Shown: positions 33,221 to 42,214, numbered from the stretch's first letter. The stretch is DNA of 64,000 nt from Chryseobacterium gleum (GCA_945883565.1 CAMCXO010000008.1:1-64000), one strand, 5' to 3'. Numbers and translations are program-made. Notes: generated by a model from the sequence alone, not told the origin.

Positions 33221-35446
33221 TTAAAACAAAGGCTGACGCTTAAACCCTTTTTTGGCCATAAACTCGAGGGTAACCAAACGCTTCATGAAGGTTAGCAACC
33301 AAGGTTGTTTTCTGGAAGACTCGCCAATTACCTCTTCCATATCATCTGGGGCTACCCCATTAAGTGCCACTCTTGCTTTCACTTTAAATACCTTCGAAAT
33401 CTCATCTAAGGCATGCACGTCGGCTTTACGCCATAAACGTGTGGCGCGCACCACCATAACCGCCACATCCATTCGTTCTATAACATCAACTGGATAACGC
33501 GATTGTAAAATGGCAGGAATTTCCAAAAACACAAAGTCAAAATTTCTGAAAAACACACCATTTGGAAGCAAATCTTCAGGAGAGCGGGCATTCAGGTACT
33601 GCCGATCTATAGGAAACATTGCCTGGCGGTATAAAATCTCGTCGTCGTACTCGCTCTGCTTATATCTTAAAACCAGAACCTGAAAACCGAGTAAAGACAA
33701 TTCGTTGGCTATTTCGTGCGAAACTCTGGATTTTCCATCGCCCGGTTCTGTACTAAAAAAGGCGATTTGCTTTCCCGGTTTATCTTGAATGCCCAATTTC
33801 TTAACCTCCAACAATAGGTTCTGGCAAAGCAGGCCAACACCTAAATTGCTCATTATGCTGTAGTCTGTTCCATCTTTTAATGTCATAGAACCTTCCATAT
33901 TGGGGTATGCACCCAATAAATTGAGTTTTGTAAGCCGTGTGGCGCGCTCAGGTGTACGAATGGTTTGATCGAGGTAATCGAGTATAACTACCGCAAAAAG
34001 AGGCAGAATAAAACCAACAACAAAGGCTATCATAATAAGAAATACGCGACGCGATTTTAAAGGCTCAAGTGGAAAAAACGGCGGAACGGTAACCACTACA
34101 CCACCAGATGAAATGGCTTCGCCTTTTTGTTTTAACAAAGCCTGATTGAGACTGTGAAGCTGTTGTAGATAATTCTGTTCTTCAATGCCAATTTCCCTCT
34201 CCATTTGGCCGATCTTAGATCCCAAAGGCGAAAACTCATCATAAATATCCATAAAGTAATCTTTACGGGTATTGAAAACCCTCAACCTCGCATTGCTTTC
34301 GTCTAATGTTAAGGTATACCTCAACCATTCGTTTAAAAGTTCGGCAATTTGAACCCCGTCTGTGGTTCTGCCGTAAGCAAAGCGCATTTCAAGGTCTTTA
34401 CTCATTTGCGCTTTAAGTTCGGCTTGTTTGGTTTTTAGCAATTGAAGTTCTTCATCGTTCTGATAATACACTTCCATTAAAGCAATTTTGGCCGATATAT
34501 CAGATAGCTCGGTCCGTAAAACCAGAATTTGATCCGAGAATTTTACAATTTCCTTGTTTATTTCAAGCTGTTGTTCCAACTTTTCGAGTGAAGCCTCGGC
34601 AGATGCTTTAATGGCCACCTCTTTTTGATACTCGTCTTCAAGACTTTCCTTCATGATGGCAATCGACTTGGTTTGCTCATCATAGTTTATAATTCTGTTT
34701 TCTGTTCTAAACTGCTTTAACCGATCTTCTGCAGCTTGCAATCTATTGAAAGCTTCTTCCACTTGCTTGCGGAAGTACACAATAACATCGTCTGATTGGC
34801 CAACTTTAATCTCGCCCATTTTACCCGTAAACACTCTATTAAGTATCTCAAGCGTTTTCTGGCAAACCGCAGGGTCGCTCCATTTGTAATCTATTCTTAT
34901 TAAATCAGAAGAACCTACACGAACCACATTGGCAGCATTTATGGCCTTATGGCTGTACGGTGATGATTGATTATAAAACAAACTGCTCACCACCGTGCTG
35001 GTTTGATTATCGCGCTTAAAGTCTCGAATCAGCTGCAAAGTTGCTTCCAAGTCGTTCTCAACTGTTAGTCTTCTTCGCTCATTTACAGGCAACCACTTAT
35101 TAAGCTGTTCAAATGTTTCTTCCGACATAATTAACGGATCAATTTTGCCGAAAACTAGATGGTAAGCCAACAAACGCTCTCCGGTTTCTTCTAATGTTTG
35201 GCGCGATTTAATGATGTTAATCAAGTTATCGAAGGCATTAGAAGCCGAAAAGAAATCCAGGGTTCGTCTGTTAACATCGGTAACATCCACGCCTGAAGCC
35301 AAACCGGTATAAATTTCAGTTTCGCTTTGAAACTCTTTAGGTTGGCGCATAGTAAACAAATACACCAATACGCCTAGCAAGACGCTGGTGAAAATGAACA
35401 GTTTTAAGTTTCGGTTAAATAACCGAATGAAGTGGATAAGTGTCAT
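33221..35446 (-). CDS. Wzc/Wzz-type polysaccharide chain-length protein with degenerate tyrosine-kinase domain
   Basis: 741 residues. N-terminal Wzz domain with a membrane helix (about 17-35, FIFTSVLLGVLVYLFTM), a long coiled coil (about 220-400), a second helix near 465-490, then a C-terminal BY-kinase fold. Walker A is EPGDGKS with K572. The Walker A' site, which should carry an Asp (LIDxDxR), reads VLVLRYKQS, and Walker B reads FVFLEIPAI instead of the usual IIDTPP. There is no C-terminal Tyr cluster. So it may bind nucleotide but probably does not phosphorylate itself. Such proteins control exopolysaccharide length together with an outer-membrane channel. Last gene of the operon; starts 1 bp after the TolC-like gene. 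Confidence 0.88.
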   Translation of the reverse strand: MTLIHFIRLFNRNLKLFIFTSVLLGVLVYLFTMRQPKEFQSETEIYTGLASGVDVTDVNRRTLDFFSASNAFDNLINIIKSRQTLEETGERLLAYHLVFGKIDPLIMSEETFEQLNKWLPVNERRRLTVENDLEATLQLIRDFKRDNQTSTVVSSLFYNQSSPYSHKAINAANVVRVGSSDLIRIDYKWSDPAVCQKTLEILNRVFTGKMGEIKVGQSDDVIVYFRKQVEEAFNRLQAAEDRLKQFRTENRIINYDEQTKSIAIMKESLEDEYQKEVAIKASAEASLEKLEQQLEINKEIVKFSDQILVLRTELSDISAKIALMEVYYQNDEELQLLKTKQAELKAQMSKDLEMRFAYGRTTDGVQIAELLNEWLRYTLTLDESNARLRVFNTRKDYFMDIYDEFSPLGSKIGQMEREIGIEEQNYLQQLHSLNQALLKQKGEAISSGGVVVTVPPFFPLEPLKSRRVFLIMIAFVVGFILPLFAVVILDYLDQTIRTPERATRLTKLNLLGAYPNMEGSMTLKDGTDYSIMSNLGVGLLCQNLLLEVKKLGIQDKPGKQIAFFSTEPGDGKSRVSHEIANELSLLGFQVLVLRYKQSEYDDEILYRQAMFPIDRQYLNARSPEDLLPNGVFFRNFDFVFLEIPAILQSRYPVDVIERMDVAVMVVRATRLWRKADVHALDEISKVFKVKARVALNGVAPDDMEEVIGESSRKQPWLLTFMKRLVTLEFMAKKGFKRQPLF

Positions 35447-36184
35447 TTAGTACTTTTCAAATTTGCTGAAGGGCACCCCTACGATTTGTTCAAGTGCAAA
35501 GTATGTGGTGGCAAATTCGGCCCTAAGGTCTTCATAAGCCGTAGTTTGTCTCACCCAGAAATCCATGGTTATGTTTAACTGGTCAAGAGTAAAATCTCCT
35601 TTTCTAAAACTCATTTCGGCACTTTCCTTAATCAAGGCGCCCATTTCTTTACCCTCTCCGATTATAACAAGTTTTCTCCTAACTACTAAAAGGGTGTTGT
35701 ATAAAGCCACTACATTATTGGCTACCTGCCTACGAGCGGCTTCCCTATTTGCAAAATCGGCATCTAAAAAACTTTTGGCCTTATTGATGCGTTCACTTCT
35801 TCCTACCCATGTAGAAAAAGGCATTTTCACCAAAAAACTAAACTGCTGGCCCAAAGCGATATTATCCAGAATTTGGTTACCGAAAGTACCATAGTTAAAC
35901 TGCCCCCCTACTTCAAGCGAGCTCCACCAGGCCTTTTCTTCGAGGGCAACCTCGTATTCGCGGGCTCTGATGTTTGCGTCGTAGTTCATCATTTCTGGCG
36001 AGTGGGCCAAAGCCGAATCAATGAGAAGTGACAATGGTGGAAGAAAGGACTCGATTGAACCGGCAGTTAGAATCCTTTCAATTTCTGCATTTTTCAAAGA
36101 GTCGGCAATACTGGCCATACTGCCCGGTTGCGCAAACATGCCGAATGGCGAGAGCAAGATGAACAGCCAAATGCTTTTTTTCAT
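35447..36184 (-). CDS. Short TolC-like outer-membrane efflux protein
   Basis: 245 residues with signal peptide (MKKSIWLFILLSPFGMFAQ) and one helical hairpin of TolC type (LALIDSAL-like SLLIDSALAHSPEM, then VALEEKAWWSS and NNVVALYNTLLVVRRKL). Full TolC proteins have two such repeats in about 450 residues; this has about half, though the frame is clean and the ends look complete. A half-size trimer partner or a specialised exopolysaccharide exporter is possible. Overlaps the sugar-transferase gene by one base and abuts the Wzc-like gene. Confidence 0.75.
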   Translation of the reverse strand: MKKSIWLFILLSPFGMFAQPGSMASIADSLKNAEIERILTAGSIESFLPPLSLLIDSALAHSPEMMNYDANIRAREYEVALEEKAWWSSLEVGGQFNYGTFGNQILDNIALGQQFSFLVKMPFSTWVGRSERINKAKSFLDADFANREAARRQVANNVVALYNTLLVVRRKLVIIGEGKEMGALIKESAEMSFRKGDFTLDQLNITMDFWVRQTTAYEDLRAEFATTYFALEQIVGVPFSKFEKY

Positions 36185-37386
36185 TACACGTTTTCTTTTT
36201 GGAACAGCGCAGGTACAGTTTTCAGCATGATTTTCAAATCGTTCCAGAACGAATTGTTTCTGGCATATTGATTATCCAGAGCTTTTCGCTCATCGTCAGA
36301 CATATCGGATTTACCCCGTTTCATAACTTGCCAAAGCCCGGTAATTCCGGCAGGCGCTAAAAAACGTTCTCCCCAATCATCAGAGGTTAATTGTTCAGCC
36401 TCGTAAAGTGGTAGTGGCCTATTGCCCACAATAGACATGTCGCCCTTTAAAACATTTATCAATTGAGGAAGCTCATCTATGCTCGTATTGCGCAAAAAGG
36501 CCCCAACTTTGGTAATACGTGGGTCGTTTTTTAGTTTAATAAATGTGGAAGGAGCTGAATTGCGCTTTAATTCAAAGTATTCTTCCTCTGTAAGTGGCGT
36601 TCCATCAACATGAATAAGAATCATTCCGCTTGGATTGGTTTTTACTGGCCTCGACACGGGATTTTCTATTCTCGTTCCTTCATTTTCTATCTTATACTGA
36701 TTTAAATGAAGATACTCCTTTAAACGTTTATCGGCATCAGAATACATGGTTCTGAGCTTATAAAAATTAAAAATCTGATAGCCTGTTCCAACCCTTTTCG
36801 AGGTATAAAAAACCTTGCCTTTACTTTCTATTCTAATGGCCGCGGCAGCAAATAGCAAAACCGGCGAAATGAACAAGAGACCTAAACCGGCTACAACAAT
36901 ATCGAACAGGCGTTTGAGTAAAGGGATTTTATAGTTGTTCCGGGTTAAGAATTTCTTCCTCTTTGTGGTGGGCTCGGGCCGTTTCGCGAACCTCATGTGG
37001 CGAATAAAATCGATTCGCCTTTCTACATTTTCTGGTCTAAATGGTTTCAAATACAATTCAGAAATACCCAAACGCATCAAACGCTCGCGTTCTCCCCTAT
37101 TTCTTGCCTTAAAAAACAATGCATAAGGAATACGTTTAGCGTCTAAATCTTCTCTAAGTTCTTCAAAAAGCAACTCACCATTTAAACCCTTTAACTTATG
37201 CTCGGCCACAATAAGCGAAGGCTCGTTTATGTTGGCTTTTAAGTACCTTTTTAATGCGAGTCCATTGGTGAAATTTTTGAACCTCAGGCCATTATATTGT
37301 TCAAACTGCTTTACTACATGCTGATCTTCACCTACATATACCACAAGGGGCACTTCCGGAATTCTCTTGGCCTCCATGGTACTCAC
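36184..37386 (-). CDS. Receiver domain-polyprenyl phosphate sugar transferase fusion
   Basis: 400 residues. Residues about 12-125 form a response-regulator receiver fold: acidic pair E20-D21, the segment LIVAEHKLKGLNG where the phospho-acceptor Asp is replaced by Glu (E62), and the conserved Lys K114 in YLKPF. From about 150 a hydrophobic helix (LFDIVVAGLGLLFISPVLL) leads into the bacterial sugar transferase domain (KRVGTGYQIFNFYKLRTM, NTSIDELPQLINVLKGDMSIVGNRP, APAGITGLWQV), which starts glycan synthesis on undecaprenyl phosphate. Such a fusion, with a Glu in place of the phospho-site, suggests a locked or non-phosphorylatable control domain. Overlaps the preceding response-regulator gene by 4 bp. 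Confidence 0.88.
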   Translation of the reverse strand: MSTMEAKRIPEVPLVVYVGEDQHVVKQFEQYNGLRFKNFTNGLALKRYLKANINEPSLIVAEHKLKGLNGELLFEELREDLDAKRIPYALFFKARNRGERERLMRLGISELYLKPFRPENVERRIDFIRHMRFAKRPEPTTKRKKFLTRNNYKIPLLKRLFDIVVAGLGLLFISPVLLFAAAAIRIESKGKVFYTSKRVGTGYQIFNFYKLRTMYSDADKRLKEYLHLNQYKIENEGTRIENPVSRPVKTNPSGMILIHVDGTPLTEEEYFELKRNSAPSTFIKLKNDPRITKVGAFLRNTSIDELPQLINVLKGDMSIVGNRPLPLYEAEQLTSDDWGERFLAPAGITGLWQVMKRGKSDMSDDERKALDNQYARNNSFWNDLKIMLKTVPALFQKENV

Positions 37387-37769
37387 ATTTTCAATCGTAG
37401 AAGATTCTCGATGCGCAGCGACAATTCCTCAGGGTTGAAAGGCTTAATGAGGTAATCGTTTGCTCCCAACTTCAGGCATCTTATGCGCTCGGAGCTGCTT
37501 TCTTCTCCACTCAAAACAATCAAAGGAATGTCGGCAAAATAACCGCTTTCACGAATTAGCCGGATAAACTCGAAACCATCTAACTCGGGCATACGCAAAT
37601 CTGCCACTATCAAATCCGGAATATTACCGCTGTATAGCCATTCTAAAGCTTCTCGCCCATTAATCATGGTGTCTACTTTGTACTTAGACTTTAATATTTG
37701 CTCTAGAAGCTTGAGCATTACGGGCTCATCGTCTATTATAAGTACATTTTTACCTGTAGTATCGTACAT
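37383..37769 (-). CDS. Stand-alone response regulator (receiver only)
   Basis: 128 residues, all receiver domain. Acidic pocket D13-D14, phospho-acceptor D57 in LIVADLRMPELDG, conserved Thr/Ser in IVLSGEE and Lys in YLIKPF. No output domain, so it probably passes or receives phosphate in a relay with the Hpt protein 8 bp upstream. Overlaps the fusion protein gene by 4 bp (ATGA). Same strand as the rest of the polysaccharide operon. Confidence 0.92.
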   Translation of the reverse strand: MYDTTGKNVLIIDDEPVMLKLLEQILKSKYKVDTMINGREALEWLYSGNIPDLIVADLRMPELDGFEFIRLIRESGYFADIPLIVLSGEESSSERIRCLKLGANDYLIKPFNPEELSLRIENLLRLKM

Positions 37770-37777
37770 ATGTCGGG

Positions 37778-38134
37778 CTATTCGGGTTTGGAATTTGACT
37801 GGAGTGCGCGCAGCTGTTCGAAAGCCGCTATGAGAACAGATTCTACTTTTTTAACATCGTCATCTAATTCAGATCCGGGCGTGTCGGTTTTGCCATTTTT
37901 TTCTATGCGTCTTACAATTTCGTAAAGACTGTGGATTCCAAAAAGGTCAATCGACGGTTTAATTTTATGTGCCAAAGCACCCATTTGAGCCCAATTGCCT
38001 TTTTCGTAGGCATTTAAAAGCTCATGGAGTTGACCTGGCGAATGCTCCAAAAAAGTATCTATCATAGTGTTTACCATATCTGGCATACCACCTGATAGTT
38101 CTTCTAATTGCTTTAGATCGTAAACCTTTTCCAT
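37778..38134 (-). CDS. Histidine phosphotransfer (Hpt) domain protein
   Basis: 118 residues, a single four-helix Hpt domain. The phospho-accepting histidine is H56 in ALAHKIKPSIDLFGI, the standard Hpt motif. It would carry phosphate between a hybrid kinase elsewhere in the genome and the two receivers encoded here. Overlaps the sigma-54 regulator stop by one base and is followed 8 bp later by the receiver gene. Confidence 0.88.
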   Translation of the reverse strand: MEKVYDLKQLEELSGGMPDMVNTMIDTFLEHSPGQLHELLNAYEKGNWAQMGALAHKIKPSIDLFGIHSLYEIVRRIEKNGKTDTPGSELDDDVKKVESVLIAAFEQLRALQSNSKPE

Positions 38135-39474
38135 TAGATTACAATTTCTTTGTTTTTGATCATTCTATAAATGGTCGATTTCCCTATATCGAGAACTTCT
38201 GCAACCCGAATCACATTATTGTCGTATTTCTTTAAATAATGTTTGATGATGTTGTTGGTATATTCTCGTAAACTCACTTCCTTTCCGAATACTTCATTTA
38301 AATTTTCTTCAGAATTAAAGTTAAGATTTTCAGATTTAATCTCATTTTCATCACACAAAACAACCGCAAGTTCCACCACCGCCTTGAGCTCTCTTACATT
38401 TCCAGGCCAATGGTACTTCATCATCTTGTTTTGCGCTTCTTGTGTAAAAACCACTTTATTAAGCTTGTTGTCTTTGCAAAATTCGTCAGAAAAATGTTTA
38501 GCCAATATTAAGATATCTCCACCTCGTTCTCGGAGAGGAGGCAATTCAATTGGCAGGCCCAAAAGCCTGAAATACAAATCTTCGCGAAAATTACCTTTTT
38601 TAACTTCCTCTGCCAAGTTACGATGGGTGGCAACTAAAATACGTGGATTTACTTTTACGGGTATATTGCTACCCAAACGCACTACTTCTTTTTCTTGCAA
38701 AACCCTTAACAACTTGGCCTGAAGGGTTAAATCCAATTCACCAATTTCATCAAGAAAAAGGGTGCTGTTATTAGCCTCTTCAAATCGCCCTATTCTTCTG
38801 TTATTGGCCCCTGTAAATGCGCCTTTTTCGTATCCAAATAACTCGCTTTCTATAAGATCTCTTGGAATGGCTGCCATGTTAACCGCAATAAACGGCTTTT
38901 TTCGCATTGGCGAATTATAATGAATAGCTTTAGCCACTTGTTCCTTACCGGTACCTGTTTCGCCTGTTATTGAAACCGTAATATTGGTTTTGGCCGCCTT
39001 TTCAATTAACCTGAATACTTTTTTCAATTTATCGGAATTGCCTTTAATTCCTGTAAAATCGTACTTGGTGTTAACTTCTTCTCGCAAGCGTTCAACCTCC
39101 TCTTTAAGCGAAAGCCGTTCTCTTAAATGGTTGATAGAGGTCCACAACCTGTCTTTCGTATTTGAATCTTTAACAATATAGTCGTAAGCGCCTTCTCGAA
39201 TTAAATTTATGGCCGTTCCAACATCTTCCTGACCAGAAACCACAATGACCGGAAGCTCTTTATCAAATTCACGAATTTGTTTTAACACTTCTTCACCCGT
39301 CATATCAGGCAAACTATAATCCAAAGTAACCACATCGGGCCGCTGATAAAGATTCTTTAGCACTTCTTTACCCGCAGAAAATAGGCTTACTTCATTATCT
39401 GGATTAAGCAATAGCTGATGTTGCAGCACTTTGCCATAAAGCTCGTTATCTTCTACAACAAAAATTTTGAGCAC
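38134..39474 (-). CDS. Sigma-54-dependent response regulator (NtrC type)
   Basis: 446 residues. Receiver domain (1-120) with phospho-acceptor D52 in VVTLDYSLPDMTG; AAA+ domain with Walker A GETGTGKE at 171-178 and the sigma-54 contact loop GAFTGA at 218-223; C-terminal Fis-type helix-turn-helix (NNVIRVAEVLDIGKSTIYRMI). It activates RpoN promoters when phosphorylated. Sits second in the exopolysaccharide operon after the flippase, 29 bp downstream of it, so it probably controls this or a related surface-polymer locus. The cognate kinase is not in the window. I did not find a clear -24/-12 promoter by eye. Confidence 0.95.
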   Translation of the reverse strand: MLKIFVVEDNELYGKVLQHQLLLNPDNEVSLFSAGKEVLKNLYQRPDVVTLDYSLPDMTGEEVLKQIREFDKELPVIVVSGQEDVGTAINLIREGAYDYIVKDSNTKDRLWTSINHLRERLSLKEEVERLREEVNTKYDFTGIKGNSDKLKKVFRLIEKAAKTNITVSITGETGTGKEQVAKAIHYNSPMRKKPFIAVNMAAIPRDLIESELFGYEKGAFTGANNRRIGRFEEANNSTLFLDEIGELDLTLQAKLLRVLQEKEVVRLGSNIPVKVNPRILVATHRNLAEEVKKGNFREDLYFRLLGLPIELPPLRERGGDILILAKHFSDEFCKDNKLNKVVFTQEAQNKMMKYHWPGNVRELKAVVELAVVLCDENEIKSENLNFNSEENLNEVFGKEVSLREYTNNIIKHYLKKYDNNVIRVAEVLDIGKSTIYRMIKNKEIVI

Positions 39475-39503
39475 TCCGGGTTCGTATTAAAATGAGCACA
39501 AAC

Positions 39504-40877
39504 CTAAGTGTTTTTTCTATTTTTGGGAAATATTCTTAAATTTATTTTATCAATAAAAATTTTTCGATACCCACTCAATTCCTGTAATCCAATTCGTAGC
39601 ATGTCTATCGCCCTAATTGAAGTGCTTTTACCGAGTAAATAATACCCATAAAAAACACCTGTACCAAAGGTGAAAACTGAAACAACGGAAACGGCTAAAA
39701 CCCCAAATCCCATCCACAACACCAACAAATCGCCCACCAAATTGACCACCAACATCACTACCACTTTTTTAAAATTCATTTCGGGCTTACCCAAAGCGTC
39801 CATGGCGATGCCTAAATATCTATCCATAGGTACAAAAGCAGTATAAATAGCAAAAACCCTTAAAACGTTGGCCGAATCCGCATACTTCTCGCCACCCAAC
39901 CATACCACAAAATAGTCGGCAAACACAATAACCGCCACTACTACGGGTAGCATGCTGGTGGTTAAAAGAAAAGTTTCTCCATGCAAAAGTCTATTAAATT
40001 TTTTGGGTTCATGGCTTTGAACATAGGCCAGCTTTGGGTAAGTGGCAGAAACTATAGAACGAACTGGAATTTCTAAAATACCAAGCAAACGTTCGGGAAT
40101 GTTATATACCGCAACAGCAATAGGCCCACGCAAAGCCATTAACAAAAAAGTATCGGAACTTTTAAGCAAATTGGTACTGATAAGAGTTCCCATACTGTAA
40201 ATACCAAAGTCTAACAGTTCTTTCCTTGTTTTGGTATTTCCCTTCCTCCAATGCCTAATACCACTCCATCCCATTAAAACGCAAATGGCAGAAACCACAA
40301 TGGTAGAAACCAAATGAATCCAAAATACTTCGGTTAAACCAGAGATGCCAAAAAATGTCAAATAAGGTGCTCCCCAGAAAAGCAAAACAGCACCCAAAAA
40401 ATTCGGGATTTGAAACGCCAAACGCAAACCAAGCAAAGAATCGAAACGCATGCGCGCCGTTAACAACCATGTAGCCACTGTTTGAGGCAAACTCAACAGC
40501 ATAGAAGGGGCAAAGTACAGTGCACTCAATAAATACGCCCTATTGCCGCCCCACGCCTGCAAACCAAAATATAACACAATTGACAGACCCACCATCCATA
40601 AGGTGGCTCTATTAGCCAATTGCCAAGCAGCACCGGTAAGTTCCGATTTTCGATTATCCGTATCTGCGCTGCCCCATTTATTTACAATTACACTGCTCAA
40701 TAAACCGGTTCTAACCATTTCGAACAGCACAAACAACATGAAAAAAAAGGTCCAAATACCTAAATCCTCTTGAGGCAATACTCGGGCAATCAGTCCAAAA
40801 CGAACCAATCCCAAAACCGCTGTGATGCCGTTACTGGCAAGCGATAAAAACTTATTGTTTTTTAATATGCCCCACAT
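39504..40877 (-). CDS. Polysaccharide flippase (Wzx-like), first gene of the EPS operon
   Basis: 457 residues with about 12 membrane helices and the typical start of lipopolysaccharide or exopolysaccharide translocases (ITAVLGLVRFGLIARVLPQEDLG). It would flip the lipid-linked repeat unit to the periplasm for the Wzc-like system downstream. Followed at 29 bp by the regulator gene, and preceded by a promoter-like TATTTTCG (40898-40905, minus strand). Diverges from rpsF. Confidence 0.88.
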   Translation of the reverse strand: MWGILKNNKFLSLASNGITAVLGLVRFGLIARVLPQEDLGIWTFFFMLFVLFEMVRTGLLSSVIVNKWGSADTDNRKSELTGAAWQLANRATLWMVGLSIVLYFGLQAWGGNRAYLLSALYFAPSMLLSLPQTVATWLLTARMRFDSLLGLRLAFQIPNFLGAVLLFWGAPYLTFFGISGLTEVFWIHLVSTIVVSAICVLMGWSGIRHWRKGNTKTRKELLDFGIYSMGTLISTNLLKSSDTFLLMALRGPIAVAVYNIPERLLGILEIPVRSIVSATYPKLAYVQSHEPKKFNRLLHGETFLLTTSMLPVVVAVIVFADYFVVWLGGEKYADSANVLRVFAIYTAFVPMDRYLGIAMDALGKPEMNFKKVVVMLVVNLVGDLLVLWMGFGVLAVSVVSVFTFGTGVFYGYYLLGKSTSIRAIDMLRIGLQELSGYRKIFIDKINLRIFPKNRKNT

Positions 40878-40897
40878 ATATCTGTAAAATTCGCCTT

Positions 40898-40905
40898 CGA
40901 AAATA
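40898..40905 (-). promoter_or_regulatory. Possible -7 box of the EPS operon
   Basis: TATTTTCG on the minus strand fits TAnnTTTG with one mismatch and lies about 20 bp before the flippase start codon. No convincing -33 TTTG was seen at the right distance. Confidence 0.35.
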
Positions 40906-40975
40906 CTTTTATTATTTGGGTGAAACGCTACAATTCAACTCATTTTATACGGTTGAAAAGAAGATAAGAACAACA

Positions 40976-41006
40976 TTTGCACATAATCAACGAAACATTA
41001 TCTTTG
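40976..41006 (+). promoter_or_regulatory. Promoter of the rpsF-rpsR-rplI operon
   Basis: TTTG at 40976-40979, spacer of 19 bp, then TATCTTTG at 40999-41006: both boxes match the Bacteroidetes consensus. Its position inside the upstream extension of the rpsF frame shows that the real start codon lies at 41057 (or 41045), not at 40916. A short CCC/GGG hairpin (41022-41033) in the leader could be part of an S6-type control element. Confidence 0.65.
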
Positions 41007-41056
41007 CCCTCCCTTTCAAAACCCTTGAATGGGGTAAAAATCAAATGCTTAGTTTC

Positions 41057-41392
41057 ATGCAACACTACGAAACCGTTTTCATCTTGAATCCCGTCTTATC
41101 TGCTGAGCAGGTAAGGGAAACGGTAGACAAATTCAAGGGCTTCATCGAAGCCAAGGGTGGCAAAATAAGCCACACAGAAAATTGGGGGCTGCGCAAGCTG
41201 GCCTATCCAATAGACAAGAAAAAGAGTGGGTTTTATGAACTCATTCAATTCGAATTGCCAGGTGAACATGTGGGCATTTTAGAAGTAGAAATGAAGCGCG
41301 ATGAACGCCTTATGCGTTTTTTAACTGTAGCGCTCGACAAATTTGCTCTGGAGTATGCCGATCGTCGTCGTCAAAAAGTGTCTAAAGCCTAA
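41057..41392 (+). CDS. rpsF: Ribosomal protein bS6
   Basis: The start at 41057 gives the normal N-terminus MQHYETVFILNPVLSAEQV; the longer frame from 40916 overlaps the promoter. 111 residues, with the S6 fold motifs GGKISHTENWGLRKLAYPI and KRDERLMRFLTVALDKFA. S6 binds 16S rRNA with S18, encoded 15 bp downstream. Order rpsF-rpsR-rplI is widespread. Confidence 0.96.
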   Translation: MQHYETVFILNPVLSAEQVRETVDKFKGFIEAKGGKISHTENWGLRKLAYPIDKKKSGFYELIQFELPGEHVGILEVEMKRDERLMRFLTVALDKFALEYADRRRQKVSKA

Positions 41393-41407
41393 TTCCCCTT
41401 AACAATT

Positions 41408-41701
41408 ATGAGCGAACTCGATATAGTATCCGGACAATCGCAGAGCGAAATCCGCTACCTCCAACCTATTTCCATAGAAACGACTACCAAAAACCGTTTT
41501 TGTTTCTTTAAGAAAACTGGCATTAAATACATCGATTATAAAGATGCCGATTTCCTTATAAAATTTGTAAACGAACAAGGTAAAATTTTACCACGCCGCT
41601 TAACTGGAACCAGTTTGAAATACCAACGCAAATTGTCTCAAGCCGTTAAACGTGCCCGCCATTTGGCACTTATGCCTTACGTAACCGATAATTTGAAATA
41701 A
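41408..41701 (+). CDS. rpsR: Ribosomal protein bS18
   Basis: 97 residues with the S18 core [38 protein letters not shown] and the ending [14 protein letters not shown]. The N-terminal 25 residues are longer than in E. coli, common in this phylum. Lies between rpsF and rplI with 3 bp to the next gene. Confidence 0.96.
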   Translation: MSELDIVSGQSQSEIRYLQPISIETTTKNRFCFFKKTGIKYIDYKDADFLIKFVNEQGKILPRRLTGTSLKYQRKLSQAVKRARHLALMPYVTDNLK

Positions 41702-41704
41702 GCC

Positions 41705-42163
41705 ATGGAAATAATACTCAAACAAGACGTTGAGAACCTTGGCTTCAAGGACGATGTGCTTACTGTAAAAAATGGATTCGGAAGGAATTATCTAATCCCA
41801 AAGGGTTATGCAGAATTGGCCACCGAATCTGCTAAAAAAGTATTGGCCGAAAATCTTCGTCAAAAGGCACACAAAGAAGCCAAATTGATTGCCGATGCAC
41901 GCTCAATGGCCGAGAAATTACGCGAAGTTGAAATTAGACTTTCTGCTAAGGTTGGCCGAGGAACCAAATTATTCGGATCCTTAAGCAATGCCGATTTGGC
42001 TTTGGAACTGGGTCGTAAAGGCATACAGTTGGATAAAAAGTACATCCAAATTCCGGGAACTACCATTAAGAGTATTGGGAAATACACGGCTAAATTGCGA
42101 TTGCATCGCGAAGTCAATTCAGAAATCACCTTTGAAGTTGTTGCAGATAATTCTTCAAAGTAG
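41705..42163 (+). CDS. rplI: Ribosomal protein bL9
   Basis: 152 residues. N-terminal rRNA-binding domain with the L9 signature GFGRNYLIPKGYAELAT, a central long helix and a C-terminal globular domain (TKLFGSLSNADLALEL ... RLHREVNSEITFEVV). Last gene of the operon, followed after 17 bp by a strong terminator. Confidence 0.97.
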   Translation: MEIILKQDVENLGFKDDVLTVKNGFGRNYLIPKGYAELATESAKKVLAENLRQKAHKEAKLIADARSMAEKLREVEIRLSAKVGRGTKLFGSLSNADLALELGRKGIQLDKKYIQIPGTTIKSIGKYTAKLRLHREVNSEITFEVVADNSSK

Positions 42164-42180
42164 TTTTTACTAATGCATTG

Positions 42181-42214
42181 AAAGCCGCTCCTGTTCAAGA
42201 GCGGCTTTTTTTTT
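42181..42214 (+). terminator. Intrinsic terminator of rpsF-rpsR-rplI
   Basis: AAAGCCGCTC (42181-42190) pairs perfectly with GAGCGGCTTT (42199-42208) across an 8-base loop, followed by T-run to 42214. Confidence 0.92.

Noticed and set aside
38243-38722. 159-residue frame antisense to the sigma-54 regulator
   Set aside because: Mirror of a well-supported gene; serine-rich with no motif.
40916-41056. Upstream extension of rpsF
   Set aside because: Overlaps a promoter with both consensus boxes, and the N-terminus from 41057 is the normal one for bS6.
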